The translations under genes were made by a program, and so were the position numbers. This document shows, piece after piece, positions 23,762 through 34,977 of a stretch of 64,000 nucleotides of DNA. Where the stretch lies: positions 24,987,037-25,051,036 of the forward strand of contig OU744447.1 in assembly GCA_916610825.1 (NCBI GenBank). Direction: 5' to 3'. The notes beneath the pieces are model-generated. The model did not search any database, was not told the DNA's origin, and saw only the letters and a program-made list of their open reading frames with translations. Position 1 is the stretch's first letter, and each line of letters begins with the position of its first letter. Source of the DNA: Haliclystus octoradiatus. Taxonomy: Eukaryota > Cnidaria > Staurozoa > Stauromedusae > Haliclystidae.

Positions 23762-23796
23762 CCAATGGCTATATATATTTATATATATATACAAGT
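23762..23796. repeat. AT microsatellite between KCNQ and Tribbles
   Basis: A short (ta)n run (atatatatttatatatatat) in the convergent spacer between the two genes. Nothing else is recognised in 23570-23923. Confidence 0.7.
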
Positions 23797-23923
23797 TAAT
23801 TAATTTCAACTGTTAAAAAGTAATATTTAAAAATTCTTTTTTTTGCAAAAGAGAGAAAACATTTTGAGCAAAAGAACAAACCAAATTGAGCTCAACTATT
23901 TCCAATTAATTTTTAGGTCTAAT

Positions 23924-26098
23924 TTAATAAATTGTATCATAATTAATAGCATCAGGAACAGTTTGATCTGTACCCTTTCTTTCAGTTCGATATGGACTAC
24001 TTAAAAAGAAATTAGACTGGAACCACGGATGTTCTAGTATTTCCTGAGCGTTCAATCTTTCTGAAGGATCTTTCCTCAAAATTGACCTTAACAGACATTT
24101 CGCTTTAGACGAAACACTATCAGATAAAGTAAAATGTCCAAGACGAATTTTATTAAACAAAGCGTTCGGTTCTGAATCGTGGAATGGATAGCGTCCAAAT
24201 AACATAGTATATATCATAACACCTAAACTCCATATGTCTGCCGATTTTCCTGAATAGCCAGAACGGGATTCGAGAATTTCTGGACTGACGTAAGCAGGAC
24301 AACCATGACGATCTGTAATTAAATCATCTGTACCGTCCATGACGTCGGCATCGTCGAGTGTTTCTAGTTTTAATGAAGTGCTGTGGAAGACAAACAGAGA
24401 CAAATTACTCATTATGGCATTGACCAAAATATACTAGTGCTATATTTAAATGTCAACAAATACATCTGAATCAACAACAATCCCTCGCAATAGATAAAAT
24501 TATCAACGTTTCAAAACAAAGTTAGTTTAATCAAGAGAGCACCTGATTAAATAATAAATCGTTCATTTCCTGAAGACCAAATAAAATTCAAAATAATGCA
24601 CAGAGCATAGAAATTACCATAAGTTCTAGGCTATTTATCTAATTATTCTGATGATATCAAATCTTTTTGTATCAAACGGTCTTTATAGAACTTTGTTTGG
24701 GATTAACAATTATTTGTTATCATTTCATTGACGCCCAGCAACCAAATACAAACTTTGTATAAAATTAAAATGACACATCACGACCACGAATGACACATCG
24801 GATTGTCCAGCTAAGCAGGAACATCAAACAATTGCTATGCCTTTTGGAATGATTGTCATATAATTTGCTTGACTCATCATTTTAAGATTAAATAAGCAAC
24901 GGAAAGCGTGTTTTATTTTCAGATATTGTTAGACTATTTCCGCGGAGTCGACGACATGTTGAATAAACACTTAGAAGAAAGGAACTTTCGACTGATGAAC
25001 ACAAAACACCCACAAGTTGCGTTTCGCGCGCAAAATTAGACCACAAAGGGAAACGAATTATCGCAGGTAATTGCATTTGAAGTCAAAGCTGCAGAATCGT
25101 AATTATATCAAAATAATTGTTTTAAAGTAGAAAATTCAGATAAGTTGTCGCTTTTGAAAATAATCTAATCGCAATTTTGCATACGTGGTTTAAAATGTGT
25201 GCGAAACCAGTGAGTCGTGTAGATGTGGCAGGCAACGTTGACAAATTGTGCAGTGAGAAGCGCATGGATCACACGTGTCGAAATTGTTGCAAAAATAAAT
25301 GATATTTCATAACATATGTAATAATTTGCCACGTAATACAAACCAAAATCAATTAATTGTTTTAAGGTTGATTTAATCTTCTTACAAAAATGTTTTTATT
25401 CAATTTTACTGATTATTATACCTCGTATAAACAAACGCAGGACGAGCTCTAGAAATGTGATTGTAACATCGACATATTTTTTATTTTTACAATAATAAAT
25501 GGTTCAAAAGAGTTACTTACCGTTCCTTGTTTCCAAAAACAAACTTTCTCAGCTTTAAATCTCTTAAAACAAGACCGGATCGATGGCAATGTTCAACAGC
25601 ACTAACAATATGTCCGAATAAATGACATGCCTCTTCCTCTTTCAACCTTCGTTTAGTTCTAACATACGAATGTAAATCACCATACGATGCTTCAAATATT
25701 ATATATGCATATGAATCTCCAAGTAAGACTTCAACAATCTTATTGATGTGATCATGAGCGTCCATCAGATAATAAGGCGAAACATATTCTCTGTATTTGT
25801 TTACCTCAACGACGCGACAAGAAAATTCCTGTTTTGTCTCAGAATTAATAGCTCGACGTAAATTACTACCATTTACTTGTCCAAGTAAAATATATTTGCC
25901 AATTTTTGATGCCTCAGTTATTGTTTTGCCGGTTCGTCTAGATCTTCCTGTAGTTTTGTTGGCATTATTTGATCTCATTTGTGAGCTGTGTGCTTTCCTT
26001 GGTGATGACGACGGAGTTCTTGTTGTCGTATTTCTCTCTTTTGTATCGCTAAGCGAATAAGGATGAAAACGAGCCGAAGTTGAATTGTAACTATTCAT
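23924..26098 (-). CDS. TRIB: Tribbles pseudokinase
   Basis: Exons 26098-25521 and 24380-23924 join in phase to 344 residues, the usual Tribbles length. It is a serine/threonine-kinase-like scaffold that recruits substrates to the ubiquitin ligase COP1 and binds MEK-type kinases. After a low-complexity N-terminus come the atypical N-lobe ([14 protein letters not shown]), the catalytic-loop relic [21 protein letters not shown] in place of the metal-binding [33 protein letters not shown], and ILEHPWF. The tail holds DQTVPD, matching the COP1-binding DQxVP motif. The start ATG is the first in frame and opens the typical Ser/Thr-rich leader. The intron is 1.1 kb. The gene is convergent with KCNQ, about 540 bp between stop codons. 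Confidence 0.95.
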
Positions 26099-27272
26099 GA
26101 TTAAGATAGATATGTAAACCTAATTGGTTGAAGTAAGCCAATTTAAATTCAAAACAAAGTTTCGATCGAGCAAGGTTTCGTCTTACTGTTCGATATGTAA
26201 ATGAATCGAATACGGTGGCGTATGCAGATTTCCAGCAACGATGAGAGACGTATTAAAATCAGAGAAGAGAAGCAAACCAACCAACAGATTTACTCAACAG
26301 CGTTCCAAATAGAAATCCAAACCACATTAATACGGTTGCGATCACTGGTGAAACAAAATAAACGAGAATTCTGTGGCGCAATAGATTTGGAAACTCTGCA
26401 GTGCTCTTCGTCACCTCCGTGCTCGTCAACAGGCCATCACGATTGAAATGATGAGAGATCGTTTGTTGTTTCCCTTTGGCAAAACAAAGAGAAAATATTT
26501 CATGAGCGACGATCCGATGTGCGTCTGTATGTTGATGTTGGCGTTGCGCAACGAACAATCAGCCCACAGCCCTGACGCAATGTTGGCTTGTCCTGAGATG
26601 ATGCCGATCGCCGACCATTGCACCATATTACTCGCGCCATCGCGCCATAGAAGAACAATAGGTAAAAGGCCAGGTGACACATCATCGTCCATATATGGAG
26701 GAAATCAATTGTTTAAGCCTATTGTTGCTAGGTGTGACCAAGGAACCCAAAATTAAAATGAACCAATCAACATCTTCTGCGGGGCTTTCCCCTGTAAAAA
26801 TGAGTTAAGTCTTTGTGAAGTTATTTCCGATGCAGTTCAAACGCAAGGTCAATTGGAACACGGAATTATTAACTCATCGCCAAGATATCAATGCTAGACT
26901 TTGATCAGTGGTTAGATCCAGGTTAGATCGAACCACTGCGTCAGAAAATATATTGCTCGTGCTTCCATGGATTATTGATTTTAATTCTTAAAAAATGTCT
27001 CACGTTTTATTTAATTCACGATGTTTGGTGTGTCTTCGAACACAATAAAGTTTACATTTCCTTTGTACGACAACATGCCGGGTTTGAAAAACCGGGTGCA
27101 GAAGGCCTCGTGTTTTTAACCCGTTTTGATGAGCGTGGTAAAGTATCCACCTGACTTTCGAAAACACACTTCATTGTCTCGTTAACGGTAACTCGTTATT
27201 TAGATAGTATTGTATTTGCTTCGAAAAATAAACTCTCGGCTGTCGATGCGCATGGAACTCAGAAAATCAAAC
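26099..27272. other. Tribbles upstream region
   Basis: No gene is supported. About 26440-26700 is visibly richer in G+C and CpG than its surroundings and shows overlapping open frames on both strands without recognisable protein features; this could be promoter or 5' untranslated sequence of Tribbles. Inverted CCAAT-like sequences lie just upstream of its ATG (aattgg at 26120, ccaat at 26137). Confidence 0.4.
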
Positions 27273-27280
27273 ATATCACA

Positions 27281-28607
27281 CATAGGCGTAGGGGCGCGCT
27301 TCCAATTAGGGGGGCACAAACGGGTTTGCCCGATAATTTTTTTCGGGAAATGTATTTATGAGAGGTAATGCGGGTATCAGCGGCTTTCCGGGGGGTGACC
27401 CCGGGGTTTGCAAAACAGCATGTGCAAAAGTCAATTAACCCCTTGGGGTATGGGGGTCATAATTTCCAATAATCCCCCTCCCCAGGAACAAAAAAATGTA
27501 TTGAAAATGATGATTTTTTTAAATTTTCTTACAAAAGACTCAACAACAATACAAAGATAATTACACAATTGTAAAAACTTGTTATAACTTTAATTGTTGT
27601 TGCTATAACTTTATTAAAATATCAGAAATTCATGCGTTGGAGATAGGCATATTCGAATATTAAAAATTAAATGTCAAGTCAAAAAGGGCAATTAGAATTG
27701 CCAATGAAGTTTTTCTCAAGAAACAACAGCTTCGCATGAGAAATACGAATGAAGAAACGAGACGCATTCAGATCAAAATTGCGGAAACTTTGGAAAAAAA
27801 CCGCTGAACAGCAATACAAATCCCGTGGGTTATCCCCTGGTGTGATTTTTTGTTATTGCAAAACGTAGAAAATCCCCCTCCCTCAAGGGCACATGTTCTC
27901 TAGCAAATCTCAACCCCCCTGGGCCCCCCCCCGGGAAAGCCGCTGATACCCGCATAATTCTCACTCACATGGAAATTGTAGAAGATGTATCACAGGACAC
28001 AGGATTATAGCAGGGATTATAGGCATACAACTCTCGTATACCGTCATCAAATTGAAACATATTCATTTTAGATTCTTCTTAAGCAGATATATGATTATAT
28101 ACTTTACTAGCCTACAAATTGATGCTAATGTATATAATATATATATGCTAGAGCCCTATTGCTCAAAAAGCCTATTCCATTCCTTCAGCAACTTTTACGA
28201 TGTCATTAATAATGTACATTTCTTCCTATAGTGGATCTTGGTAGACAGTTGTAGTCAAACCTGGCTCATAGTAGGCCATCCTATTTTAGGCCTATACTTT
28301 TATTTCCTGAGACTGGTTAGACGCCTTTTGCGCAGCATAATTTGCTGCATATAACAATGTATATTTAGCATCGTAAACTTTGAAAATCAGCAGCACTGGG
28401 TTCTGCATTTCATGACACGCGTATCTTATGGTGGATAAAAGAGCCAATAGAACCGCTCTTAAATAGTAGTCTTTTTAGCTGATGGAAATTTTCTAGGAGG
28501 ATGAAATCAAATTCTGCAAGTTAATAGTTCTGCAAGTTCCGAATTTTTTTTCTCAATTGCGTTTGGGAGGGCAAATGTCCCCCTGCCCCCCAGCTCCTAT
28601 GCCTATG
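27281..28607. mobile_element. hAT-like element, 1.3 kb, with exact 8-bp target duplication
   Basis: The ends CATAGGCGTAGGGGC and AGCTCCTATGCCTATG are inverted, and the element is flanked by a perfect 8-bp duplication ATATCACA (27273-27280 and 28608-28615). It contains a second inverted-repeat structure at 27368-27955. No transposase was recognised. Confidence 0.83.
27368..27955. mobile_element. Inverted-repeat element nested in the 27281-28607 insertion
   Basis: The ends ATGCGGGTATCAGCGGCTTT and AAAGCCGCTGATACCCGCAT are exact inverse complements, followed by G- and C-runs. It is 588 bp, with no clear target duplication and no ORF. It is either a nested insertion or the sub-terminal part of the outer element; the much better conserved ends favour a later insertion. 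Confidence 0.7.
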
Positions 28608-28615
28608 ATATCACA

Positions 28616-29178
28616 ATTCCAGGGGGACCTCCATACATCGGATGTACGGGGACGTGCCATTTTTAAGGGATGCCTTTTCCATATTCTTGTGAAATTTTAC
28701 ACTGTCAATTTGGAGAATATCAAAATTTTCCTTTGTTTTGTTCATAAAACATGTTACATGCATTTATTGCGCGATTGAAAATATGATATTGCTTGGTATG
28801 TTTTGATCTATTCACATAAATGATTTGAATTTTACAATGTAGCTATCGTCTTTCATGTCTATTCATCAGTTTTTGTATGTATTTGACTCTGGGCCGGTCA
28901 GAATCAATATTTAGATTACTTTACTGTGCTATATAATGCATTGAAATACTGCCATTGAATAGAAACTTATTACTTTTTTCAGTAAAGAATTTAAGACATA
29001 ATAGGATAGTTCTATTCTGCATTTATAGATGGATAGATTTTAAGACAGTAGATAACTATAGTTTTGCGGTGGTAAAGTATACTATAAAGCTTCGAGGCAC
29101 TTTGATAAAAGGAATTGTATATTAAATCGATAACTGAAGTTGGCTTTGCTATTTGATGTTGAGATTGTTTATGCAACA
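28616..29178. other. Intergenic stretch without recognisable content
   Basis: AT-rich sequence between a hAT-like insertion and the 3' side of a LINE. Part of it may be the untranslated 3' end of that LINE. No gene, repeat or RNA feature is seen. Confidence 0.5.
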
Positions 29179-31775
29179 TTAATTATGTATAATACCCTTA
29201 AAATAATCAATGCAACATAATAATATGCGAAGACTATATGCACATAATTTATATAGAAACTCCGTATTTACTTGATTGCGTGAGAAATCGTGTGCACCAT
29301 CAATATGTTTGGAGGTTACCACACTCTCTGGTAAACTGTTCCACCATGGAATTACTCGATTGATAAATTGGTATTTGCTGATATTTAGCCTACCGGATAC
29401 ATTTGTCGGTTGTAACTTTAAGGAGTTACTTCGCATTGAATATTTAGTTTTATTGAATTTACAAAATTCTTCTAAATGTAAATCTACTAGATTATTAATA
29501 ATTTTAAACATTATTATCAGATCGCTTTTGATTCTCCTTAATTCCAAAGAATCAATATTGAGATACTTCAAACGAGTTTGATATGTTTGACCGTAAATGT
29601 GTTTGATGTGGCATACATGCCTGATAAATGTTCTTTGAACCTTTTCAATGCTAATGATATCTTTAATTAAATATGGAGACCATACAGGAGAAACTGAGTC
29701 TAAGAGTGGTCTCACGTACACACTGTATGCTTTCATTAAAACATCAGTATCTCTACTTGAGAAACATTTTCTTATTAGGAATGACCTAGACTTGGCCTTT
29801 GCAGTAATCATAGCGCCATGAGCTGAAGGCTTGAGGTCGGTAGTGAATACAACTCCCAGGTCTTTATTCTATTTACTGATCTCAGTTCTTTTCCTTCCAA
29901 GTTGTAAATCTGTTGCTGAACGATGACATTTCCAAAGAAAAATACGCAACATTTGTGAAAGGCTAGACGTAACTGCCATGTTTGCGCCCATGTAACTACT
30001 TTATCTAATGATCTCTGTAGATTTAGATTTGACTCGGATCTTGTAGAAAAGATTTTTGCGTCGTCTGTGAACAATTTGATGTGGCATTCGTCCTCAAGGC
30101 AACTTACAATGTCATTAATAAATATAATAAACAATAGCGGGCCAAGTACGGAGCCCTGGGGTACACCGCTGTCAACATTTAAAGATTTAGAACAGACATT
30201 TTCAATACAAACAGATTGAGTGCGACCAGATAAAAATGAAGATATCCATTTGATGAGCTCGAATAGTATACCATATGCGTTGAGCTTGATAACTAGCTTA
30301 TTGTGCGACACGGTATCAAAAGCTTTACAATAGTCCAAATAGATCCGTTAATAATTTATTGTTAATTGCTTTAGACCAAATGTTAAGAGTAGATAACAGC
30401 TGTGTGCACGTTGAGCGACTTTCTTAAAATCCGTGCTGCTCTCTGGTGAGAAGACCATATTTCAAGTAATACTTTCTCATTTGTTTTGAGATAATCGATT
30501 CCATCACCTTGCATGTTACACAAGTCAACGAAACCGGGCGATAGTTTTGACATAATGAGGATTTTCCTGTTTTAAAGATTGGTATTACAAATGTTGTTTT
30601 CCATATACTGTAGATGGCAGTTGACCAGACTGCATAGACGATTCAAATAATATGGATAAAGGTAAAGTATATCGTTAGCAATAGACTTGAGAAAGATAGC
30701 TGGATATCCATCAGGAGATGCAGACGCTTTATTTGGTAAGGCAAGTAACTCCTTAAGAATATCCTTTTGAGAGAAATTGATATATGACCAAGATGTAGTA
30801 CTAATATTGACCTATTGCAAAAATTCAGGATTGTTCCCATCATCCTGGGTAAAGACAGTAGCAAAATAATTATTAAAAAGTTCAACTTTATCACTGATAT
30901 CAGTTACCTTCTCTCCAATTTCATTTTGTACAGCAGGTATCGAAGGATGAGATTGTAGTTTACTATTTACAAATGAATAAAATCGGGAAAGAGATACTTC
31001 CTCCAGAAGACTTTATTCACGTTGAATATTGAATTCTTTTACTGCCTTCTCATACTCTTTCGATGCATTTTTAAAATCGGTATTTGATACGACATTATTC
31101 CTGTAAGCCAGGCGTTTCCTTAGAGCAAGAGAGCGAATTGTCTTTGGATACTTAAATTTTCTATTCTTAGTCAAAGGAACAAAGTTATGAATACAATAAT
31201 CAAATATTTCAGAAATTATACTCCAAAAAGATATGCCATGCCATTAACATCGCCATGGCAACTTTTCGATAAATGTATCCAGTTTATATCTTTCAAAATC
31301 ATTGAAATAGTATAATAATCTGCTTTCCTGAAATTTCGCTTAGCATGATTAACTTTAGAATATGATGATGTAGGGATTTGAACTGAAAATTCTACAGATT
31401 TGTGATCATATGTGTCTGTAAAAGGTTCAACAATTTCATGCTCAGTAATTAAAGCTGGCTCAGACGTTAAAAGAAGGTCCAAAATGTTATTCAATCGTGT
31501 AGGACATGTTATTATTTGTTTTAGGTTATTTCTTGTGACAGCGTCAACAAAGACATCATGACAGTTGCCTCCATAACTAAGAGGAATGCTCCATTCAATA
31601 GATGGGTAATTAAAATCTCCAATGTAAAAACAAGGGAAAACACACTGTGAACAAAAATCAAAAAACGAACCGATGATCTCTGTATCAATAATAGAAATAG
31701 CTTTTGAAGGTGTCAATAACCAAACTCTCAAGATTGTCAAACTTCGACGGTAATTCTAATATCGCATAACGAATG
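29179..31775 (-). pseudogene. LINE ORF2: endonuclease, reverse transcriptase, C-terminal domain
   Basis: The endonuclease starts NIRYAILELPSKFDNLESL but jumps after a few dozen residues to IGDFNYPSIEW and DLLLTSEPALI, DHKSVEF, so its middle is missing. The linker (KRLAYRN, EYEKAVKEF) and RT follow: FNNYFATVF, KASASPDGYPAIFLK, DYCKAFDTVSHNKLV, GVPQGSVLGPLLFIIFIND, LFTDDAKIF, then KAYSVYVRPLLDSVSPVWSP and IEKVQRTFIRHVCHI. Several frameshifts (near 31740, 30340, 29810) and stops make it inactive. Confidence 0.88.
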
Positions 31776-32235
31776 TTGTGTTGGCAATCTGTTGGAGAGG
31801 AGCATCATTAAGTGTTGTAGCTGAGCTTTCATTCGGGCCAGGCGTTCTTCGTTGGGGAGGTCTCTGGATGCATAAAAAATGCTGTTGTGGTACCCTGTGC
31901 TGAGCATTGATGACGTTTGTAATAGGCACCACAGTGATCGGATTTACAGGTAGTTGTTGTTGAGTGTGCAGATTTGACTGATAATTGCCGGGATAATGGT
32001 CTTGTTTGCGTGCGACTCTTGATGAATGTTTTAAATGCATGTGAACGCATGTACTGTCGTAGCACACTCTAGAATTGTACGAGGAAGGACAGATAAACAT
32101 GTGAAAACGAGGACAATCATTTTGGTTAAGTACACAACCACCGCGGAATCTACTGTTTTTCAAATGACGAGAACATACTTTTGGATGATGCCACTTACCA
32201 CCCCAATGCTTCTGTTGCAATTTGTGTGAGGTTAA
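31756..32235 (-). pseudogene. LINE ORF1 with CCCH zinc fingers
   Basis: The open frame runs about 160 codons with the 5' end cut. It encodes a cysteine/histidine array: HPKVC, then C-x6-C-x3-H (CVLNQNDCPRFH), then C-x8-C-x4-C-x3-H (CPSSYNSRVCYDSTCVHMH), followed by a basic, Gln-rich tail. The last unit fits the CCCH consensus exactly. Its stop overlaps the apparent start of the endonuclease frame (NIRYAILELPSKFDNLESL), the usual ORF1-ORF2 arrangement, so it belongs to the LINE, not to a host gene. A role in RNA binding is inferred from the finger type. Confidence 0.65.
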
Positions 32236-33690
32236 GGGGTTTCGCTACACATAATGCCAAATTTCAATTCTATAATAAATCGTTGACATTTGGTGGAAAC
32301 ATTCTTAAAGTATAGAAGTCTGAAAATATGAAATAAAAATGAGGGGTCACCGTATTATTTGGGGCACAGGGGTCACTCAAACCCCCACTGATTTTGGGGA
32401 CCAAAGTCTGCGCAGTTGTTTGATATTCTTCAAAAATCAGACGGATGCATGAGCGACACAGATTTTTTGAAGAAAGACTATCAGACATATATCAATACAT
32501 AGCATCTTTAAAATTTGACTCTACCTAATCATGATTGTCTCTAATGAGACCCCCTGGGGAGTGCTCATTTTCACCTATTTTCAGTACTTTACATCAAGAT
32601 GCTCATATAAAAAACTGTAATTTTTTCTTCAAAGTTTCTGTGAATTATGTCTATGGTGTGTACTATCTATATCACAAATAAAAATAAGGGGTCACCATAA
32701 TTGTTTACCGGTAAAAGTGGATCAAAGTGGAAATATTCAATTTAATGACGAAAATTCCGTTCTCTACAAGGGGCAAATGAGCTCCAGGGTATTTCAAGCA
32801 AACAATTTATGTAGCACAGTGGCGTACATATGTAGAAATGCTATTTGACGAATATAACATGAATTCCTCAAATTAATTTCTCATCAGGGGAACGAGGATA
32901 ATTATACCCCATTTTGCTCATTTAAACCCATAAAATCAATTAAAATAGAACTGAGTTAATTTCAAGAGAGCTCTGTCAGGAATCTTAAAGGAGCCTTCCA
33001 GTTTAATGGACAACATCTGAAAACAATTGTTTTTAAGCAGTGGGAAAGATTTTTGAGACTTCTAAATAGTGAAATGATATGTTGGACCTTTAGATCATAA
33101 ATAGCTAGGTTAATCTTTGCATGGATAGATCACAAATACAGACAATCACCAAGACCATTTGATGAGTTAATACAGTAATTACAAATCAAAAGCTATGTTG
33201 AAATGAGTTTGAATGCTTTCAAACTTACCTTTCGGAAGTCACTACATAATGTAAACATTGTAATTTCACAACAAAAAAACTCCCACTTCAGAAGCAGAAA
33301 CAAATGTATGCTGCCACTATTTTAGCCATTATAAGCAAAAATAACATTTCAAGCACTACTGAGGTACTTATAAACAATAAATATTATGATATACTCATTT
33401 GATTGAATATCCAAAAGCTATTTTTAAAAACATTTGAGTTAGCGTTGCGTTTTCACATTTCCCGCTTGTTCTTACGAAACAAGCTGCCATCTTTAAATTG
33501 TTTTTTTCTTGCAAAAATGACTAATTATAAATTCAAAATGGGGCTACTGTCGCGAACCCCCATAAGGCTAATAAGACTGTACTACATGTGGATATAAATA
33601 ACCTATCAACAACCACTCAGAGCCAATTTAGTTTTTGATTGATTGGATTGTCACAACAAAGTATTTGCTTACGTCATCGAATTCAAACTA
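32236..33690. other. Intergenic stretch, no gene seen
   Basis: AT-rich sequence without supported coding content. A short phrase aataaaaatgaggggtcacc at 32332 recurs as aaataaaaataaggggtcac near 32680, a possible decayed duplication. Nothing else is recognised. Confidence 0.5.
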
Positions 33691-34481
33691 AGGCAGTCTA
33701 CAAACGTCGTGCTTTTCATGCGCCGTGCTAATCTTCTGGCGCGACCTGGCAAAAGCGCGACGTATAAATCAGTAAAGCACGACGCAATTTGTCTAGCTCG
33801 GCAAAAGCTCGAAGCACGACGATGGTTGCCGCTCGGAGCGGCGTCAGCACGACAGTTGTTTTATAAGGCGTGCTTTTTAGGATGCCGAGCTTTTATTCGT
33901 CTGTTTTTAGACGAATGTTCGGTCAAATTCATGCGAATTGGGGATAAAATAGTAGTTTTTATGATGTTTTTTTATCATTTCATTCACTTCTCGATGATAT
34001 TGGTGAACATAAAGTCCAATTATAAACTACTTCATTATGCTCAACTGTTTGGTATTCTGCTGTCTATTAAAATAGTGAATTTTATTACTATGTAGTTTAA
34101 AAAGATTTCAGGATGCCCTTCATTTCAGTTGCATGTTAACTGGTAACATAGCTTGATAGAACAAATATTTCTTTATGAGATTTAATTGTTTTTTTAAATG
34201 AAAACATTTATATTCGAAGGAAATTTAACTAATAAATATTAGATCTCTTAAACCGAAATCTTATATCTCAGACAGTGTGACATCATTTTCAGGTACTGCT
34301 AAATTTAGCTAAAGGTAGTTTTACTTTCAATAATTGCGCAATACGCCTTTCAATTTTGATGACGTCAATGGCCAAAGCACGGCAAATTCACGCCGTCTAA
34401 AATGAATTGAAACCAGAATTCCAATTCTGCCGTGCCAGACAAAGCAAAGCACGGCGCATGTAAAGCGCGACGTTTGAAGAC
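33691..34481. mobile_element. DNA element with ~40-bp inverted ends (aggcagtc)
   Basis: The left end aggcagtctacaaacgtcgt and right end gcgacgtttgaagactgcct are inverted, and the pairing continues through cgtgctttt / aaagcgcg and catgcgccgtgct / agcacggcgcatg. The 791-bp interior holds more gcacgac/gtcgtgct motifs, and an open frame of 150 codons that is a by-product. No clear target duplication. Superfamily unknown. Confidence 0.7.
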
Positions 34482-34576
34482 TGCCTAACAATAGAAAATT
34501 ACGTCAGTTAAAAGATGTGGGTTGGGAGCAATAGTAGCCCCTCCATCCGCGCCAGCCAGAGTAGAATACTTAGTTT

Positions 34577-34665
34577 TAGCCTGCGTACAGACTAAAATTT
34601 ATCTTAACGAAAGTGTAAGGTGTTTACACTTTCGTTAAGATAGGTTTTAGTCTGCACGCAGGCTA
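34577..34665. mobile_element. Mutator-like foldback MITE with 9-bp target duplication
   Basis: An 89-bp near-perfect hairpin, TAGCCTGCGTACAGACTAAA to TTTAGTCTGCACGCAGGCTA, with a loop of a few bases (ggtg). It is flanked by a perfect 9-bp duplication ACTTAGTTT (34568-34576 and 34666-34674). Nine-base duplications are typical of Mutator-like elements, which a MULE transposase could mobilise. It lies 312 bp downstream of the profilin stop. Confidence 0.83.
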
Positions 34666-34977
34666 ACTTAGTTTCGGAGATTAACTTATTGATTTCTGCA
34701 ATAGGGAGATGGGAAGATTCATGTCTCCATATTAACAATTCAAAACACACATGAAAAATGTCAAGCAATACAGATCAAAACAAGTTGAAACAAAATCATT
34801 TGACAAAAAAAATTAAATGTTACAAAATTCAAATGATTTTAAGATTGGCTGACTAATAATGAAAATAGTTTAGATGCTAACTATCACTTCAACAGATTGC
34901 ATTTGAAATTACACAAGTTAATTGATTCCGAACATTGGACAATAAGAGTATTCCACAGCAGCTCACAACTAAAAAAT

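Larger units (their letters stand above)
29179..32235 (-). mobile_element. CR1-like non-LTR retrotransposon (LINE), 5'-truncated and decayed
   Basis: On the - strand, in order: a zinc-finger ORF1 (32235-31756), an endonuclease with a large internal deletion (31775-31216), a linker and reverse transcriptase (about 31200-29808), and the C-terminal domain (to 29179). Conserved LINE motifs are visible in each (GDFN, SPDG, AFDTVSH, VPQGSVLGPLLF, FTDDAK, YVRPLLDSVSPVW). Stops and frameshifts interrupt the second ORF. Domain order and the VQRTFIRHV end suggest the CR1/Jockey side of LINEs. It lies between Tribbles and profilin. Confidence 0.9.

Noticed and set aside
26201-26756. Overlapping open frames on both strands upstream of Tribbles
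   Set aside because: No recognisable domain, no splice logic; the region is GC-richer and stop-poor.
33643-34095. 150-codon open frame
   Set aside because: It lies inside a DNA element and reads through its inverted-repeat motifs; no transposase features.
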